From the NCBI GenBank assembly GCA_014905825.1, contig JACGCN010000001.1, positions 186,001 through 250,000 of the forward strand: a stretch of DNA of 64,000 bases, given 5' to 3'. The position numbers and the translations under genes were made by a program. This document shows positions 47,552 through 60,375 of the stretch, one piece after another; within the stretch, counting starts at the first letter, position 1; every line of letters starts with the position of its first letter. This stretch comes from Lyophyllum atratum (Eukaryota; Basidiomycota; Agaricomycetes; Agaricales; Lyophyllaceae). The notes beneath the pieces were generated by a model, which was not told the origin of the DNA, did no database searches, and was given only the letters and a program-made list of their open reading frames with translations.

Positions 47552-48367
47552 TCAAGGCGAAAGATGTGCAGGTTCTGTCGGTATATCGCCACTTGGCTCG
47601 TCCGTCCCTTCCGTTATCCATGTGTACTTCGTATGTCCCTCCCGGATCGTTTCCGTTTGGCCTATGGTCCGGAAGTGCTCCTCATCGCTGTCCTTACTAT
47701 CCGACACGTCTTCCCCATTCTGCCCAATCGTCGCCAACACATGACGCTGCTCCCCCGATGTCAGCGCCAGCACATCCGCACCCGTCCTATTCTCATCCCC
47801 CTCCCCCCCGTCAATCCCCTTCTTCCCCTCCCCCTCCTGCACCCCTTTCCCCCCCTCCTTCTGCGTCCTCGCTAAATCCTTATGCGATACCTTCCGCCAA
47901 ATACTCTTCCCCGCCACCTTGACCATCCTCCCAAACGCCACAAACGGATCATCCATCTCCCCCTCATCCTCGTCCACATAATGGTGCTGGTAGTGCCTCC
48001 TCCTCCCCTCCTGCATCGCGATCTCCCTTTGCTGCTCGATCTCCTCTTCCGTCCACATCGGGTTCCCGCCCTGGTACGCCGCGCCTGCACTGGGATAGTC
48101 CCTGCGCCGCCGCCGGCCCACGAGCTGGCTCCGCGCGGCCATTCCTAGAGGGGCCGTGGACCGCCGTTTCCGGGGGGCGAGCTCGGGTAAGGGCGCGAAT
48201 GTGACGCTGGCGTTGGAGGGGAGGGAGGAGGTGGATGCGGTGGTGGAGGCTGAGGAGGAGAGGATGCCGCTGGGGGAGGGCGCTAGGGAGGAGTCCACGG
48301 AGGAGGTGCCGGGTATATCGACGGAGAGGGTGTGTGATTTGTCGTCCGAGTATGATTCGAGAGACAT
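47552..48367 (-). CDS. Unrecognised protein, 271 aa
   Basis: Single-exon ORF with an ATG start. The N-terminal 70 residues are Ser/Thr-rich. A basic patch RKRR and GRRRRRDYP follows. The centre looks conserved in style: NPMWTEEEIEQQREIAMQEG, then DDPFVAFGRMVKVAGKSIWRKV. The C-terminus is acidic and disordered. There are no membrane spans and no catalytic motif. The basic patches could act in nuclear targeting or membrane contact, but nothing decides this. Confidence 0.65.
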   Translation of the reverse strand: MSLESYSDDKSHTLSVDIPGTSSVDSSLAPSPSGILSSSASTTASTSSLPSNASVTFAPLPELAPRKRRSTAPLGMAARSQLVGRRRRRDYPSAGAAYQGGNPMWTEEEIEQQREIAMQEGRRRHYQHHYVDEDEGEMDDPFVAFGRMVKVAGKSIWRKVSHKDLARTQKEGGKGVQEGEGKKGIDGGEGDENRTGADVLALTSGEQRHVLATIGQNGEDVSDSKDSDEEHFRTIGQTETIREGHTKYTWITEGTDEPSGDIPTEPAHLSP

Positions 48368-50637
48368 GGTGATGTGTGAGTTCCGGGAGTGAGTGGGTGT
48401 ATACGAAGAACTTAAAGCTTCTTTTTCTGAGAGTACAGGTGTCAGTCAGTCAGGCTGGAGTTGGGGGAGCAGAGGAGACCCATAGACTGACGTTAGATGA
48501 GGAAATTGATGACTAAAACGAGAGAGAGAGAGAGAACGGGCGCCTAGGGACGAAGAACGGGTGGTGTAGCAGTTGTCAGGTCTGTGCGTAGAAGCGAGCG
48601 CTGCTCCAGCCTCTTGCAAGAAACGAAGGTCGCAATCCAAATAGACTGCAGCGAAAAGGAGGGCAGCGTGGGTGTCAGTGAAAAAGCCACTGAAGACAGC
48701 CAGCTCGACTTACTATATGGTCCTAGAGCAAAAACAACTTGTCCAGAATCGGGACACCCTCAATCATACAGCACACGATCCGGCTGCCGGAAACAGGTAC
48801 ATTCATCACGATGCCGTGATGGGGCCTCCCACGCTGCTGCCCTGACCTGACCCCATGCGTCTTCCGGGAGATTACAGAGCCATTGGTGTCAACGTCAGGC
48901 TCAATGGAGGAGGAGGAGGACAGGAACATGATGCGGGGACGAACCGAAAAGTGTAGACGAGTTCATGGATAGTGATCTATGAATTCTACAAATTCATTTG
49001 AAATGAAAAATTTGTTTTTCTGTTCTTCACCACCGTCAGCACATTTCCAAGAACTCGAATGGGAAGATGGTAAGTTCTCTATGTTATCTGCTCTACGAAC
49101 CCTGCAGTGGTCTCATTCCTAAACAGGCGCGGAGCCGGAAATATCCCGACTGTATAGACGCCCTCAGAGTGTCAAATGTTGACTGCACTCTGTCATTGAC
49201 CATCATGGAAGTCGTCAAGAGTGCCGGCACGGTATTAATGAAGTCCTTCTAGCATCAAGGGTTACATTTTCGAAGACTGTCTTCAAGTCGCGTCATCGAT
49301 TGTGATTACGAGACTACCTACTAATAGGTCAGTCGCGATCGCCCAAGTTTTACTGTCAAGCAAATCACTCACGACGAAGGCTTCCAGGCACCCCAATACC
49401 CAACTCCATCACTATCTGCAGACACTCCACGGTCACTCCCTGCAAAACTGGCGTTCCAGACGTCTCTATCGGAGTACCCAACATCAAGTGCGATACTGGC
49501 CGAAATTCAAATGGGCACATGCGGTCATTTCCTGATCATTTCGACGTAACTTGGGTATAATCCGGTACATCCATGTCTAAGTATCTATGAGGTCCAACCG
49601 AGCATCTTCGAAGAACTGTTCGGTCGCGTTCAGTGGCGACGAATGGCTTACGGGCTTGGCGGCGAGACGGACTCTCATCGCGTAGCCTATCGGGCATCTA
49701 CAGGCAAAGAGGCGTGTTCGTACCATCGCAGGCACTACCATCCACCCATTGGTGGCAACACAACCAGCACTTGATGAGCTCTAGCGGGTACAGTTTGTTT
49801 TGAGCCTCTCATACGGCGTATGCCTGAGGAGGTATGGAATTGCGATTACGGAACGTTGGTGACGCGAAGGTGCCTCCCAATCACGACGATCCTCATGCCG
49901 CCTAACTTCAGAAGGGGGTGAGGCTCGAGTTATCCTTGTCGCGTATGCTACCCTTATAGAATTTGTAGTCACCGCGCTGGGTCCCCCGCTACCGCAACCA
50001 CCTCATTTAACCGTAGCTGACTTTATATACGGACATACATTTGCCACGCTTATCTGGATCCGCTGTCAACGCATGATAATCGATAGTGAATGCGTCGCGA
50101 CTACAAGCTACATGCGTTGCGACTACAAGCCTACAAATGTGCCATGTGCAGAGGATCGTGTACAATCGATAGGAATGAAGTGTCGACGAAGCTCCGTCTC
50201 CGGGTGTCAAGGTGAATACAAGTGTCGAGCAACGGAGCATGGAGAGGCGGTTATCACGACAGGTCCGAGCCTCGAGGTCGAGGTTTATTGTCGCGTAACG
50301 ATCACGTGACCGACCCTTTCCCAAAAGGGACAAAGAATTAAACGCCCATTGTTCTCCCGACTGCCCCTGCACATTGTCTTTACGCACAATGGGCCCGAGT
50401 TACCTTCTAAATGGTGACTCGCGGCTGCTCGAAATTAGTATAAATCCTATCTCTAATCGCTGCGTCTTCTTACCCTCCTCCTTTCCCTTCAGCCCGCATT
50501 TTCTCTGTTTCTTTTCACGCTCGCTGGTGCTGGGACACCTTACATACATCCTAAGGAGGATTCAACGAAACCTTTACACTCTCTTAACGTTCATCCTCAC
50601 GCCACTAGAATTCGTCGCCTGTCATTAATCTCACAAA
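48368..50637. other. Long intergenic region
   Basis: 2.3 kb without a supported gene. It holds a GA microsatellite near 48519-48534 and a 22-bp tandem duplication at 50091-50135. No RNA gene is recognised. Confidence 0.4.
50091..50135. repeat. 22-bp tandem duplication
   Basis: TGCGTCGCGACTACAAGCTA and TGCGTTGCGACTACAAGCCT lie head to tail with small differences. Noncoding. Confidence 0.7.
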
Positions 50638-51799
50638 ATGCTGCCACGCCGTGCAAGTGAGTTTCTCAAGAGCTTTCCATTTTTATTTGCAGAGCGACTA
50701 ACGACCGTCTACAGTTTTCTTCATGGGCCTTAATGGCGTCCGATTTCTCTCTGTCATCTCTCTCATTCTCGTGTTCGCGAGCACGATATTGGTCATGGTC
50801 ACCAACATCAACGCCGTCAACGCCTTCGTGGCTAATAAGACTGACTCCACCATGGAGGACTGTGACTACATCGAGTGCGTTAGATATTCTATGCGACAAG
50901 GAGACATACACTGATCTTATCTACTACCATCAGGGGCAGCACAGTGCCAAATCAGCCTGCAGGCGTTTTCTGGGCCGTTGTCTCCAGTCTTCTCATCCTG
51001 TTCCAGACTGTTATCCTCCTCCGTTAGCAAACCATTACATATCACTCTTGGGTCATGCTAACTGTTTATGTTCTACAGTATCTGAACTCAGCTGGCCCGC
51101 ACCCTTCTTCGACCGGTACTTCCCTGTCCTCGGGCAAGGCTTTGGTCTCGGTGCACTAGGCATTTTCCAGTGCTTGTAAGCTTGTTCCTTCTACTCTCAC
51201 TCCGCTGTCATCTGAATTTTCGTAATAGAATCTCCACTCAGATCCTCTCACACCACGTCGACGACTTCACGCTTGTAGCTGCCTTCTTCCTCTTCGCCAT
51301 CGGCTGCATCAACATGCTCCTCGGCCTCATCTTCCGCGAATCCGCCAAGGAAAGACGCTCCATCACCTCATGGCGCGCCGACGCCAAGCCCACGCTCCCT
51401 ACCCACTCTGACGCCCGCCCCGGCTTCCTTAACGCCTCGCCCCCCTTCGTGTCGCGCCAGTTCACCGGCGAGAAGGAACTCGACCGCCCTGATACTGCGG
51501 AATTCAACACGTGGAGGAGTACGGAGAAGGCTGGGTATGGCTTTGGCCGCCAGGGCGAGAAGGCTGCTGGACTCCGAGGGTTCATTCTGCAAAAGCCGGA
51601 AGAGTCTCTCCCGCGTTATGTCACTCCCCCTCCTCAACACCGTCATGACGAACATCAGGTTTCCCTATCACGCACCGCATCCGTTGCATCCTCGAGTTCA
51701 AGCTTCGCGTCGCCATATAGAGAGAGCACGCAGACAACAACCACGTCGTCGGAGAGCGCTAAGGCCCCTGTCTTCAAGTCAAGCCCCACGGCCTTGTAA
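50638..51799 (+). CDS. DUF7598-type four-span membrane protein
   Basis: 311 aa in five exons (50638-50656, 50715-50874, 50934-51022, 51079-51175, 51229-51799), all joined in frame. There are four hydrophobic spans: VRFLSVISLILVFASTILVM, FWAVVSSLLILFQTVILLL, a Gly/Leu-rich span around GLGALGIFQCLIS, and VAAFFLFAIGCINMLLGLIF. A hydrophilic Ser/Pro-rich cytosolic tail of about 150 residues follows. This layout is that of the fungal DUF7598 family, whose function is not known. The first coding exon is only 19 nt (MLPRRA plus one base). Confidence 0.75.
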
Positions 51800-52884
51800 T
51801 CTTTGGAATTTGGGAAATCTTTTTATAGTCACGAAATGCACCGGAACTGGACTTCTTGGCACGCGTTTTCTTAGACCGAAAAGAACCTTATATGCTTTGG
51901 ACTCCTAGTCCTTGTACAACTTTAGTTAATTTTGCATACCTGTATTCCGTACATCATGTACCCTCTGTAGCTCTAATTTTACTCTGTTCGAACCCCGGTA
52001 TGCATTGCCCGATTGCTCCTTGCCTCCTTCAAGCTTGCTTCCATGCAACTCTACCTTTCCCATTGTCTGATATCTTATCCTTCAAACTTTTAGAAGATTG
52101 GGGTTTGTGGACAAGAGTGATCTTGGAGTTGAAGCTTCACTCCAGTGACACAAGTGGGCGTGGACTCTGAGATGACGAGACTCGTAGAATTCTATCAAAA
52201 TCGAGCCATCACTGACCCTCAGTCAAGCCATGCAACCCTTTTACACTGCGTACCAGCAAACCAGAATCGACGGCCTGAACGGGACAACCGAAGAACCCAG
52301 TCATTGGATGATGAGCTAGAGCGCGCACAGAGGCCATTCGTTCAAACAACATGAGAGCATCATAATCCGTTGTTTGCTACGATGTTCAAAGTAGAGGTCG
52401 CTAGAAGCATGCCGATAGAAAGACTTTGAGACATGGTACATATGCGAAAAGTTTGAAGAAGCCATCGGAAGCATCAGATGCCTATAGCCAGGAACGCTGG
52501 ACGATCGATCAAGCAGCATTTCAGGTTCCGCGATCCCTCGATTTACTACTGAACAAAGCTTTTAGGTTGTTGTGGCCCAGCTAAGTATAAATTTAGAGCC
52601 TTGTGTTAGATGGGCCCCTGCAGGCTCCGATGCGAAAGAGGCCCGCCTGCAGATGTTTCAGATAGGAAAAATAAGAGAGAGGTTAAGATCCAGAAGGGAG
52701 GGGCATTAAACTGTTCTCATGCCTCATAAGGTCACTATAATTTCACATTGAGTTCATCGAATACATCCAGAGTGCAGAGATCATGTGCAGCCATCATCGT
52801 TAGCTTCTCGCTTGGTGCGCAACCTTGCGCAACTTCTCCATCGCCCTTCCAAGCCTATCGAGCTGCCAATGTCCAGCTTCTTCC
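51800..52884. other. Intergenic region
   Basis: It lies between convergent genes. No gene, RNA or clear repeat. Confidence 0.4.
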
Positions 52885-53448
52885 TCAGTAAGGGGCGACA
52901 ACCGTGAACTTATGGCTTCTATTTCCAGAGTCGCCATACACTAGGTGAAAAGAGGGAAAATTGATCAGCGCAGTTTTTGTGCGAGACACAATTTCCATGC
53001 TCACAGGTAATGGAGTACTGGCCAGCGGGCACATCGGGCACAGTAACGTTGACTGCGCCACCGCGGAGATCAAAGCCTGCGAGGATCCTCAGTGGGGCCC
53101 AAGGTCCTACAGCTATAGAGAATCATCGTCAGAACTAACGACTTTGCCAAAACTTTCAAAGAGGTTGACTTGGATTCAATTCAACCGCCGCGCCATTAGA
53201 AATATTGATGGGCGCGTCGGATGTATCCCTGTTCATGAACGTCTGTGTAAGCAGATGGCCTACGAGATCATAAGATGCACCCACCAAACAACGGTCTCAA
53301 CCTGACCCACCACCCAGATTGTCTGAGCGTTGGGGCTAATGATCCGGGGGTCGAAGATATCCAGCTTGGCCCTTACGTCGACGGCGGCGCCATGGGAGAA
53401 GGAAACCAGAGAGGAAGCAAGAACAGCGAAAAGAATCTTTGCTTGCAT
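52885..53448 (-). CDS. Small secreted Kre9/Knh1-like (Ser-Thr-rich GPI-anchored family) domain protein
   Basis: 128 aa in four exons (53448-53285, 53228-53170, 53112-53005, 52940-52885). The signal peptide is MQAKILFAVLASSLVSFSHG. One Ig-like domain follows: FDPRIISPNAQTIWVVGQVE, then VVWDTSD, GGAVNVTVPDVPAGQYSIT and LYGDSGNRSHKFTV. This pattern is the Kre9/Knh1-like N-terminal domain found in cell-wall beta-glucan proteins and many small secreted proteins of basidiomycetes. The Ser/Thr-rich tail and GPI signal of longer members are absent, so the protein is probably freely secreted. Reading upstream of MQAK gives no convincing extension. Confidence 0.8.
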
Positions 53449-55532
53449 GTCGTTAAGCAGAAGGTAGTATCTGTATGCAGAAATTTGCAGTCTACTTATA
53501 CTCTCCATTCGCGCCGATGGCAAGGCGAACACTTGCCGTGGTGGAATTGCGGGGATAAGTGATGAGTCAACCAAGGTCTCGCCGGAAGATGGACGTTCAC
53601 TAATAGCGATTTTAGGGGTTCGAGTTCCCGTTTCCAATGTTCTTCTGTCAGGCGGCAGTTCGTTATGTGCGAAGCCGCATCTTAGGGGACCCGTCCCTGC
53701 TCACATGCCTCCGTGACGGATAGCAATCAAACAGCCATAAATTATTCATGTGCAGACGAACCTGATACCAATACGAGAACAGCTGGCCAAATTGTACGGC
53801 ACGTTTCTTCTTCGTTAGTGTTTCTGCAACTTCCTTGGGGGTTGAGGCAATCGGTCCTACGAGCCTGACGCGCTTGAACGATGGCGACATAGCCAAAGGC
53901 TGGGCGTCAGCCGTCTCCTGTGGTGAGACCATCGGCAGAGGCATGTCAATCACCGACTACCGCTCCGGCGCGTAGTTGACGAATTTGGGGTTCTACATTA
54001 TGGTTTCAGCAAACGTCTCGTCGATGAGGCAATCGCGGACATCTTACAGCGATGTAACGACGCATCCCGGCCTCTTCAATTGACTTTGGGAATTTCCCGT
54101 GATTCCTTTGAAGCATATTCCGCCGCGCCACCGTGTTTTCCTTCCTTGTTCCGCGAATAGCCAGGGTTTTCGCTGGAAAATACGGCGGGCCTATCTTTCC
54201 GGATGCTATTTCGAGCAATGTGCATACCCGTGATCCCTCGGGTTTAGCCAATACGGTGTGTCCGCTGAAGGATCGGAGGTAGCGTTAGCACTACACCTAC
54301 TGAAGAATGTGGCAAAAATACCTGAATATCGATGTCAGCTTGCAACACTGGCTCGCCGCTCGCAGAAAATGACCCGGGACGCGGAGATGAGATCCCTGTA
54401 AGTGAACAATGAGTACGTCCGAGCGATAAAGCGCGAGGTCAAAGAGGACTCACAGGGCACGAGCTCCGTGCTTCAACTCCATCAGGAAGACCCGATACTT
54501 ACTTCTCGGAAGTTTCAAAAGTAAGGACCATTTGCTCACGGCGCCGAGGTCGATTTGTATAGTGAACCGCAAGAACTTGATGTGATAAGTTGCAGCGCCT
54601 CTGCTACAAGGTTCGGGACAAGTGACCGCATAGCTCGGAGTCCGAAAAGATGAGGAATTTTGCATTGTCGGCGTCGCGACAAGCATATCGTTATACCTTC
54701 CACTGCCTGTCCTCGGTGACGATCGCATCACCACATTCGTATCCGAGCACAGGCTGAAAGGCTGGTGCCAAGGTCTTTTATCTTGCAATGCAATTGTCTG
54801 AAAATCATGGACACCCGCTCTTGACCTTGTTTTCGAAGGCTTCTATCATTCTAGCCCTTTTACTGCAAAAGTAGAGGACGATCGTGACCTGGCCAACATT
54901 CTTGCAGCGACACGTTCGTTGAAGAGAAATCTTCCCGGGGGGCACTCTAAAAATACTCCCCAACCTGATTCATGACGTTCTTCCAGCGCGATTAAACGGA
55001 CCCGAGAGAATTCGCTGCAGTCAGAACACCATGTTACGGCAACTTCATCCAACGCACACGCGTCCTCGTTCCAGGGCTTTTTTGAGGATATTTCCGGGTT
55101 GCGAGAGATCTAAACCGTCCGACAAGTGGGTGGATGGCGACGATAGCCCACGGCAAGCTAACGACTAGTGTGGTAGTGATCTTATCCAGGATTCTACTAC
55201 TTGGTTGTAGTGTCTACCTGCTGGCAAACCTCTACAAACATCATTCCACACTTACAGCCCTCAACCCCATATTGGAGTCTAGCCCAACGACACTCCACTG
55301 TTACTACTGCCTCCGCCATTTGTATCCCCGGGCCGCAATGGAGGGAGAGAAATTCCGTACACGTTAGACATGACGTCGACACGTCGATGACCGGTTCTAT
55401 TGCGCACGTCCTCCATACAAGGAGGGAAGCTCAGAGAAGAATGACCCACTCGCGGCGTCAAATGTGATATCATATGGTCTCAGTCTGCATATATAAAATG
55501 CGACTCATTTCGAATGGACCAGTAATCACATC
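53449..55532. other. Long intergenic region
   Basis: It lies between divergently transcribed genes. 2.1 kb with only short frames. A GGGGTTCGAGTTCCC string near 53617 resembles a tRNA T-arm but no cloverleaf can be built around it. Confidence 0.4.
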
Positions 55533-58147
55533 ATGGCTTCAGTTGGACGCTCCGTTAAGCATGCTATCTCGACTGCCCTGGCGACGGCCAAAGTTGCCGA
55601 TTTGGATCGCAATACAATCGAACCCGCTCCTGGCACAGGTCTTACAACGGACCATGGCGTGAAAATAGCTGACACGGATAATTGGTACGGTACATCGTCT
55701 CCTGCGAGTCGTCGTAATGGTTACTCACATCTAGATAGGCTTAGAGTTATGGACGATGAGAGGGGCCCATCGCTATTGGAGGATCAGATCTCTCGGGAGA
55801 AAATACATCGCTTCGACCATGAGCGTATCCCGGAACGCGTTGTTCATGCGCGGGGTACTGGCGCCCACGGATACTTCAAAGTTTTTGATGACCGTGCCTC
55901 GAAATACACATCTGCCCACGTGTTGACCGATCCGTCACTCACGACTCCAGTCTTCGTGCGCTTCAGCACTGTACAGGGATCTCGTGGCAGCGCAGTAAGT
56001 AATTTCTGCTACGGGGGTTCTGTGATCAGCTCAACGAATTCATACACAGGACACTGTACGGGATGTACGTGGGTTTGCCGTCAAGATGTATACAGCAGAA
56101 GGCAACTGGGACCTTGTTGGCAATGACATCCCTGTGTTCTTCATCCAAGACGCCGTCAAGTTTCCGGATATCATCCACGCTGTCAAGCCCGAGCCTCATA
56201 ACGAAGTCCCTCAAGGACAGTCGGCGCACAACAACTTCTGGGACTTCGTTGGTCTTCAACCCGAATGTGAGTACTTCACAGCATCAAAGGTGACTCCCGT
56301 ACTTACGTATCATTACCGCAGCCGCTCACATGATTATGTGGGTCATGTCCGACAGAGGTTTGCGGCTATACCTGAATCTCAAGTTTCGTACTGACTTTTG
56401 TACAAAGGAATCCCACGTTCCTTCAGAATGATGCAAGGATTTGGCGTCAATACGTTTACATTGACGAATACTCAAGGGGAATGTTTTTTTGTGAAATTTC
56501 ACTGGCTCCCGGAGCTTGGTGTCCATAGTCTGATGTGGGACGAGGCCCTCAAAATTGGCGGTCAGGATCCTGGTCAGACTTCTTTTCTATCACACAAGTC
56601 ATCACGCGTTAATGACATATTTCATGTGAAGATTTCCATCGCAAGGATCTTTACGAAGCCCTCGAGAAGGGGTGCCCCGCGAAGTGGACATTGGCAATTC
56701 AAACTATCGCCAAAGATGATGAGCATAAGTTTGAGTTCGACATCCTCGATGCGACGAAGATCTGGCCTGAGGAGCTTGTGCCTCTCCAGCCCATCGGCGA
56801 GATGATATTGAACCGGACCGTCGACGAGTTCTTCCCAGAAACTGAACAAGCGGCGTTCTGCACCTCGCATGTCGTTCCTGGCATCGGATTCAGCGACGAT
56901 CCTTTGCTCCAAGGGCGCAACTTTTCTTACTTCGACACGCAAATCTCAAGACTGGGAGTAAACTGGGAACAGGTGAGCTCACCTGAGGCTGTCGCAATAC
57001 ATAAGACTCATGGTCTCTTCATTGTAGCTCCCCATCAACCGCCCCGTCTGCCCCGTCATGAACCACCATCGTGATGGTAAGATGCAACATCGTATCACCA
57101 AAAGCGAAGTCAACTACTGGCCCAACCGCAAGGACATCGGCCATCCCGTTCCAGCGACCGAAGGTGCATACGCCGACTTCAAGCACAAGATAGAGGGAAT
57201 CAAACAACGTCTCCGCGGGGCCAAATTCCAGGAACACTTCAACCAAGCCGAACTCTTCGTCAACTCTCTAGCGCCGCACGAGAAGGCCCACCTCATCAAC
57301 GCTATTTCTTTCGAGCTCAGCCACTGCGACGACCCCGTCGTCACCCAGACATACGTGGGCAATATCCTCCCGAACATCTCCATGGAGCTCGCAACGGCCA
57401 TCGCCAAGAACGTCGGCGGCGAACTCCCCAAAGATACTAGTAGCTATCGTAAACCCCACGGCCAGAAGACCAAGTCGATCTCGCAACTGTACTATATGCC
57501 GAAAGAGCCAACCATTATGTCGCGCCGCGTCGCGATCTTGATTGCGGACGGGTTCCATGGGGCGGAGGTACAGACTATTCGTGGGGCACTTGCGGGCTTG
57601 GGCGCGGTGGACATCTTAGTTGGCCCTCGTAGGGGAGAGGTGAAGTCGGACGAGGACGTCCCACTCGTGGTGGACCATCACTTTGAGGGCCAGCGTTCCA
57701 CCCTATTCGACGCGGTGTTCGTGCCGTCCGGGGCGAAGAGCGCGAAGGCGCTCGCAGAGAATGGACGTACGGTGCACTGGATCCGCGAGGCATTTGGGCA
57801 CTGCAAGACCATCGGCGCTATTGGTGACAGTGCGTTTTCCTTTAGGCTATCCGAGAAGTTTTAACGCTGATGATCCTTGTACTTTTTTTCTTTTTTTCTT
57901 TCTAGGTGTATGGTTCGTCGAGCAAGCAATTGGTTTGCCCCAAGTGCAGATGGCCAGGGCGGGTGGAGATGAGGTGATAAACTCGTATGGTGTGGTGACA
58001 ACTGGGAAGTATGGCGTAATCAAGGCGGCTTCCGAGGTCTTCGCGAAGGGGCAGACTGGGTTCTTGACAAGTTTCGCGACGGAGATTAGCAAGCATCGCT
58101 GCTGGGCGCGGGAGACGGATGGCTTGATCACCAAGGTTGCCTATTGA
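55533..58147 (+). CDS. Large-subunit catalase with C-terminal DJ-1/PfpI-like domain
   Basis: Haem enzyme that breaks down hydrogen peroxide. 736 aa in eight exons (55533-55684, 55739-55994, 56050-56266, 56322-56357, 56408-56572, 56632-56972, 57028-57829, 57906-58147), all in frame. The active-site His is His87 in [14 protein letters not shown]. Asn161 is in [14 protein letters not shown]. The haem-ligand Tyr is Tyr375 in [14 protein letters not shown]. From Met553 ([20 protein letters not shown]) a flavodoxin-like DJ-1/PfpI domain begins, as in clade 2 large catalases. The length and order are typical of that clade. No signal peptide or PTS1 tail is evident (C-terminus KVAY). Confidence 0.9.
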
Positions 58148-58477
58148 TTTTCTTTTCATCTCAAACGTAATGGTCTGCTTTGTACAATAACCTCCTTACA
58201 ATGTGTGTGCGTATTCGGAGTCGAGATTTACTGCTGTAAATGTATTCGTGCCTAACCTCGAAGAGGCTTCCCGATCGATGAGCGCGAACAACAATTGACA
58301 GCAGTTGACTTTGAGTTGACTCTACACCTCCTATACATGCGATCACCACCCAGATACTTGCGTTCCCAGTAGATGTTTGACCCCTCTTCAATTGGTTGGT
58401 AGAGGTTCTAGTTTTGACCCACTGCCTCGGAATGTACTCCTAATTCGCGTTCACCGTTATAACCACCACCGCCATCC
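58148..58477. other. Intergenic region
   Basis: Short spacer between two plus-strand genes. Nothing recognised. Confidence 0.4.
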
Positions 58478-59113
58478 ATGGCCATCCGCACCGCAACAAT
58501 GGCAGCGACTCCCCAACGCAAGCCCCGAGCTCTCATAAGGATACTGCTAACCCTCCTCTATCCAAGTCTAATTTTCCTCCCATTCATCCCCGAAGCTTAC
58601 GTCCCCATCGAAAGCCCCGTTCAGCGCTACACGCTCAGGATCGCTACATGCTTCGTCCTCATGACTCTCGCCTCCAAGACCTCCCGGCACATCCCTTACA
58701 GAGCGATATCAACCACCGTCGAGGTCGTCGCCTTGCTCGGCGTCCTATTTCTACCACCCAGTGATGCTCCCTTCAACGAAACCGCGTTCCCTCCCTCAGA
58801 GGAGAGATTCGAGCCTTATATGATGTTGAACGAGTGGATAGGGTCCCCGGGCGACGGTTGGGTGCTTTCGATGGTTTCGTCGATGCTGGCATACGTGGTC
58901 CATGTCGTGTGGAGGGTTGTCATTCGGGAGAAAGCGTCGTATCCGGGCGTTCGTTGGGTAGCGTACCCCTTTAAGGCTCGCGATGGGAAAAAGATCACTA
59001 CAAGTCCCTACCAACCCAGACCCTCTCAGACGACTCTGAGTTCCGTATGTGGGCCTCACAGGAGCACTTCAAATCCAGCAGTGGCGAAGGCAAATCCTGA
59101 CAGCGAGCGCTGA
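58478..59113 (+). CDS. Unrecognised small membrane protein
   Basis: 211-codon ATG-started single-exon ORF. Hydrophobic spans are IRILLTLLYPSLIFLPFIP, YTLRIATCFVLMTLAS, VVALLGVLFLPP and WVLSMVSSMLAYVVHVVW. The tail is basic and polar. A second Met (MAATPQRK) is a possible start. No family is recognised. The 3' end of the frame, after about residue 180, loses obvious coding character and might lie beyond an intron. Confidence 0.5.
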   Translation: MAIRTATMAATPQRKPRALIRILLTLLYPSLIFLPFIPEAYVPIESPVQRYTLRIATCFVLMTLASKTSRHIPYRAISTTVEVVALLGVLFLPPSDAPFNETAFPPSEERFEPYMMLNEWIGSPGDGWVLSMVSSMLAYVVHVVWRVVIREKASYPGVRWVAYPFKARDGKKITTSPYQPRPSQTTLSSVCGPHRSTSNPAVAKANPDSER

Positions 59114-59290
59114 GAGCACCATGACGCTGTGCATATTGCTTTCGTCCTCGATGTTCATTGGACGTGTATTATCCACAATCCCCATTCACTTCTTTTTGCA
59201 GTTAATAGATGGTGATCACATGTATGACGGGGTACGAGTTTCGAGGTCATGGTACAATAAAGGGGTATCGCTCAGATCTGGCTGAAGCCA

Positions 59291-60375
59291 TCAATCTGAC
59301 ATGTCCATGTCTAGCTCTTCGTCATCCTCAGAATTATAAGTCGAGGGCGGGGCTGTAGCAGGTGGTAAGGGAGGAAAGGGAGGCAAGGGAGGCAAGGGAG
59401 GCAAGGGAGGCAAGGGAGGCAAGGGAGGCAAGGGAGGCAGACGGCGCGGCAGACGGCGCGGAGGTGGCTCCAAAGGCGGGGGAGGTGGAATAGGAGGGGG
59501 TGCGCTGGTCGGTGGAGGAGGCGGGTCGGATGATGCCCATCCAGAATCAGCGCCTGCGACGATCTGCTCCCAGAGCATATGTCGATCGGCAGTGTATGTT
59601 GTACTGCCCTGATACTGAGCGATTGGTGGCAAGGCAAAACCGTTGTAGATGGGTAGGAGCTGGGAAGAAAAGTTACTGGGTGGGTAGGTAGCCCATCGGA
59701 TGGGTTGGGCTGGGTTAGATGAAGTCGCCGATATAGTGGATGAAGAGTCACTGGAGGATTCATCGTCGTCTTCGCTTTTATTATTATCCTCCATGTCAAG
59801 AGTTTTCGATTCTCCGGTGGGATAAACCTTTTCAGCGTCATCATTATCACCAAAAATCAGAAACGGCTCAGGTTCGTCGTCTTCGCCACCACAGTGCTCG
59901 TCCCAGATCAACTCGTTAACCTTCTCTCGAGGGTCCGTGACGCTCACCCATCCTTTCGGATATCCCCAGAGAGCCATGTTCGCGAGCCAATCGCCATCTT
60001 GGCCACCAAGAGCTTCTTGCAGCGTCGTCCCACGAATCTCACCGGGCTCAAAAATGTCAAGCCACTCAAGGCGCTGCTGCCGCCATGCTTCGACCTCGTG
60101 GATCCGCTTGAAGTCCACTGCGCCACGCGCAGCTTTGAGAAAGGTGTGGAATTGTCGAGACAACGATACAAGCTCGCGATTTACGGGTTGTGGACAAGCG
60201 CTGACGATGTGATCAGACTCGCCGCAGTTGAAGCATGAAGGACCGGAACTGGGGGCAGGAGAATCCGCGTCTTCTTCATCACCGAGGATCGACTCACTGG
60301 CGCGCACATAGATTCCGTTCGGCTCCCAACTGGTATAGCCTCCGACATCGACAAAGTACGGCTGTGGCTCTATTC
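59291..60375 (-). CDS. ZCCHC8-like zinc-knuckle and PSP-domain protein (no ATG in this frame)
   Basis: The frame has one CCHC zinc knuckle (CFNCGESDHIVSACP), then a PSP-like segment (LQEALGGQDGDWLANMALWG, then YPKGWVSVTDPREKV). An acidic Ser-rich stretch and a Pro-rich tail follow (nine-base repeats coding PPLPPLPP), ending EELDMDMSD. ZCCHC8 proteins act with RNA helicases in nuclear RNA surveillance and splicing. There is no ATG in frame before the knuckle; the first Met is inside the PSP segment. Further upstream this frame overlaps the coding exon of the glutaredoxin-like gene in another phase. The likely entry is a read-on from that gene by one base at a run of five G (60375-60379), so the start given here is only where the two frames meet. 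Confidence 0.65.
59372..59440 (-). repeat. 9-bp tandem repeat coding Pro-Pro-Leu
   Basis: Plus-strand GGAGGCAAG units repeat about seven times, followed by two copies of GGCAGACGGCGC. On the coding strand they give PPLPPLPP repeats and RRLPRRLP. Confidence 0.85.

Noticed and set aside
53610..53640. GGGGTTCGAGTTCCC resembling a tRNA T-arm
   Set aside because: No matching acceptor, D or anticodon stems within the expected distance.
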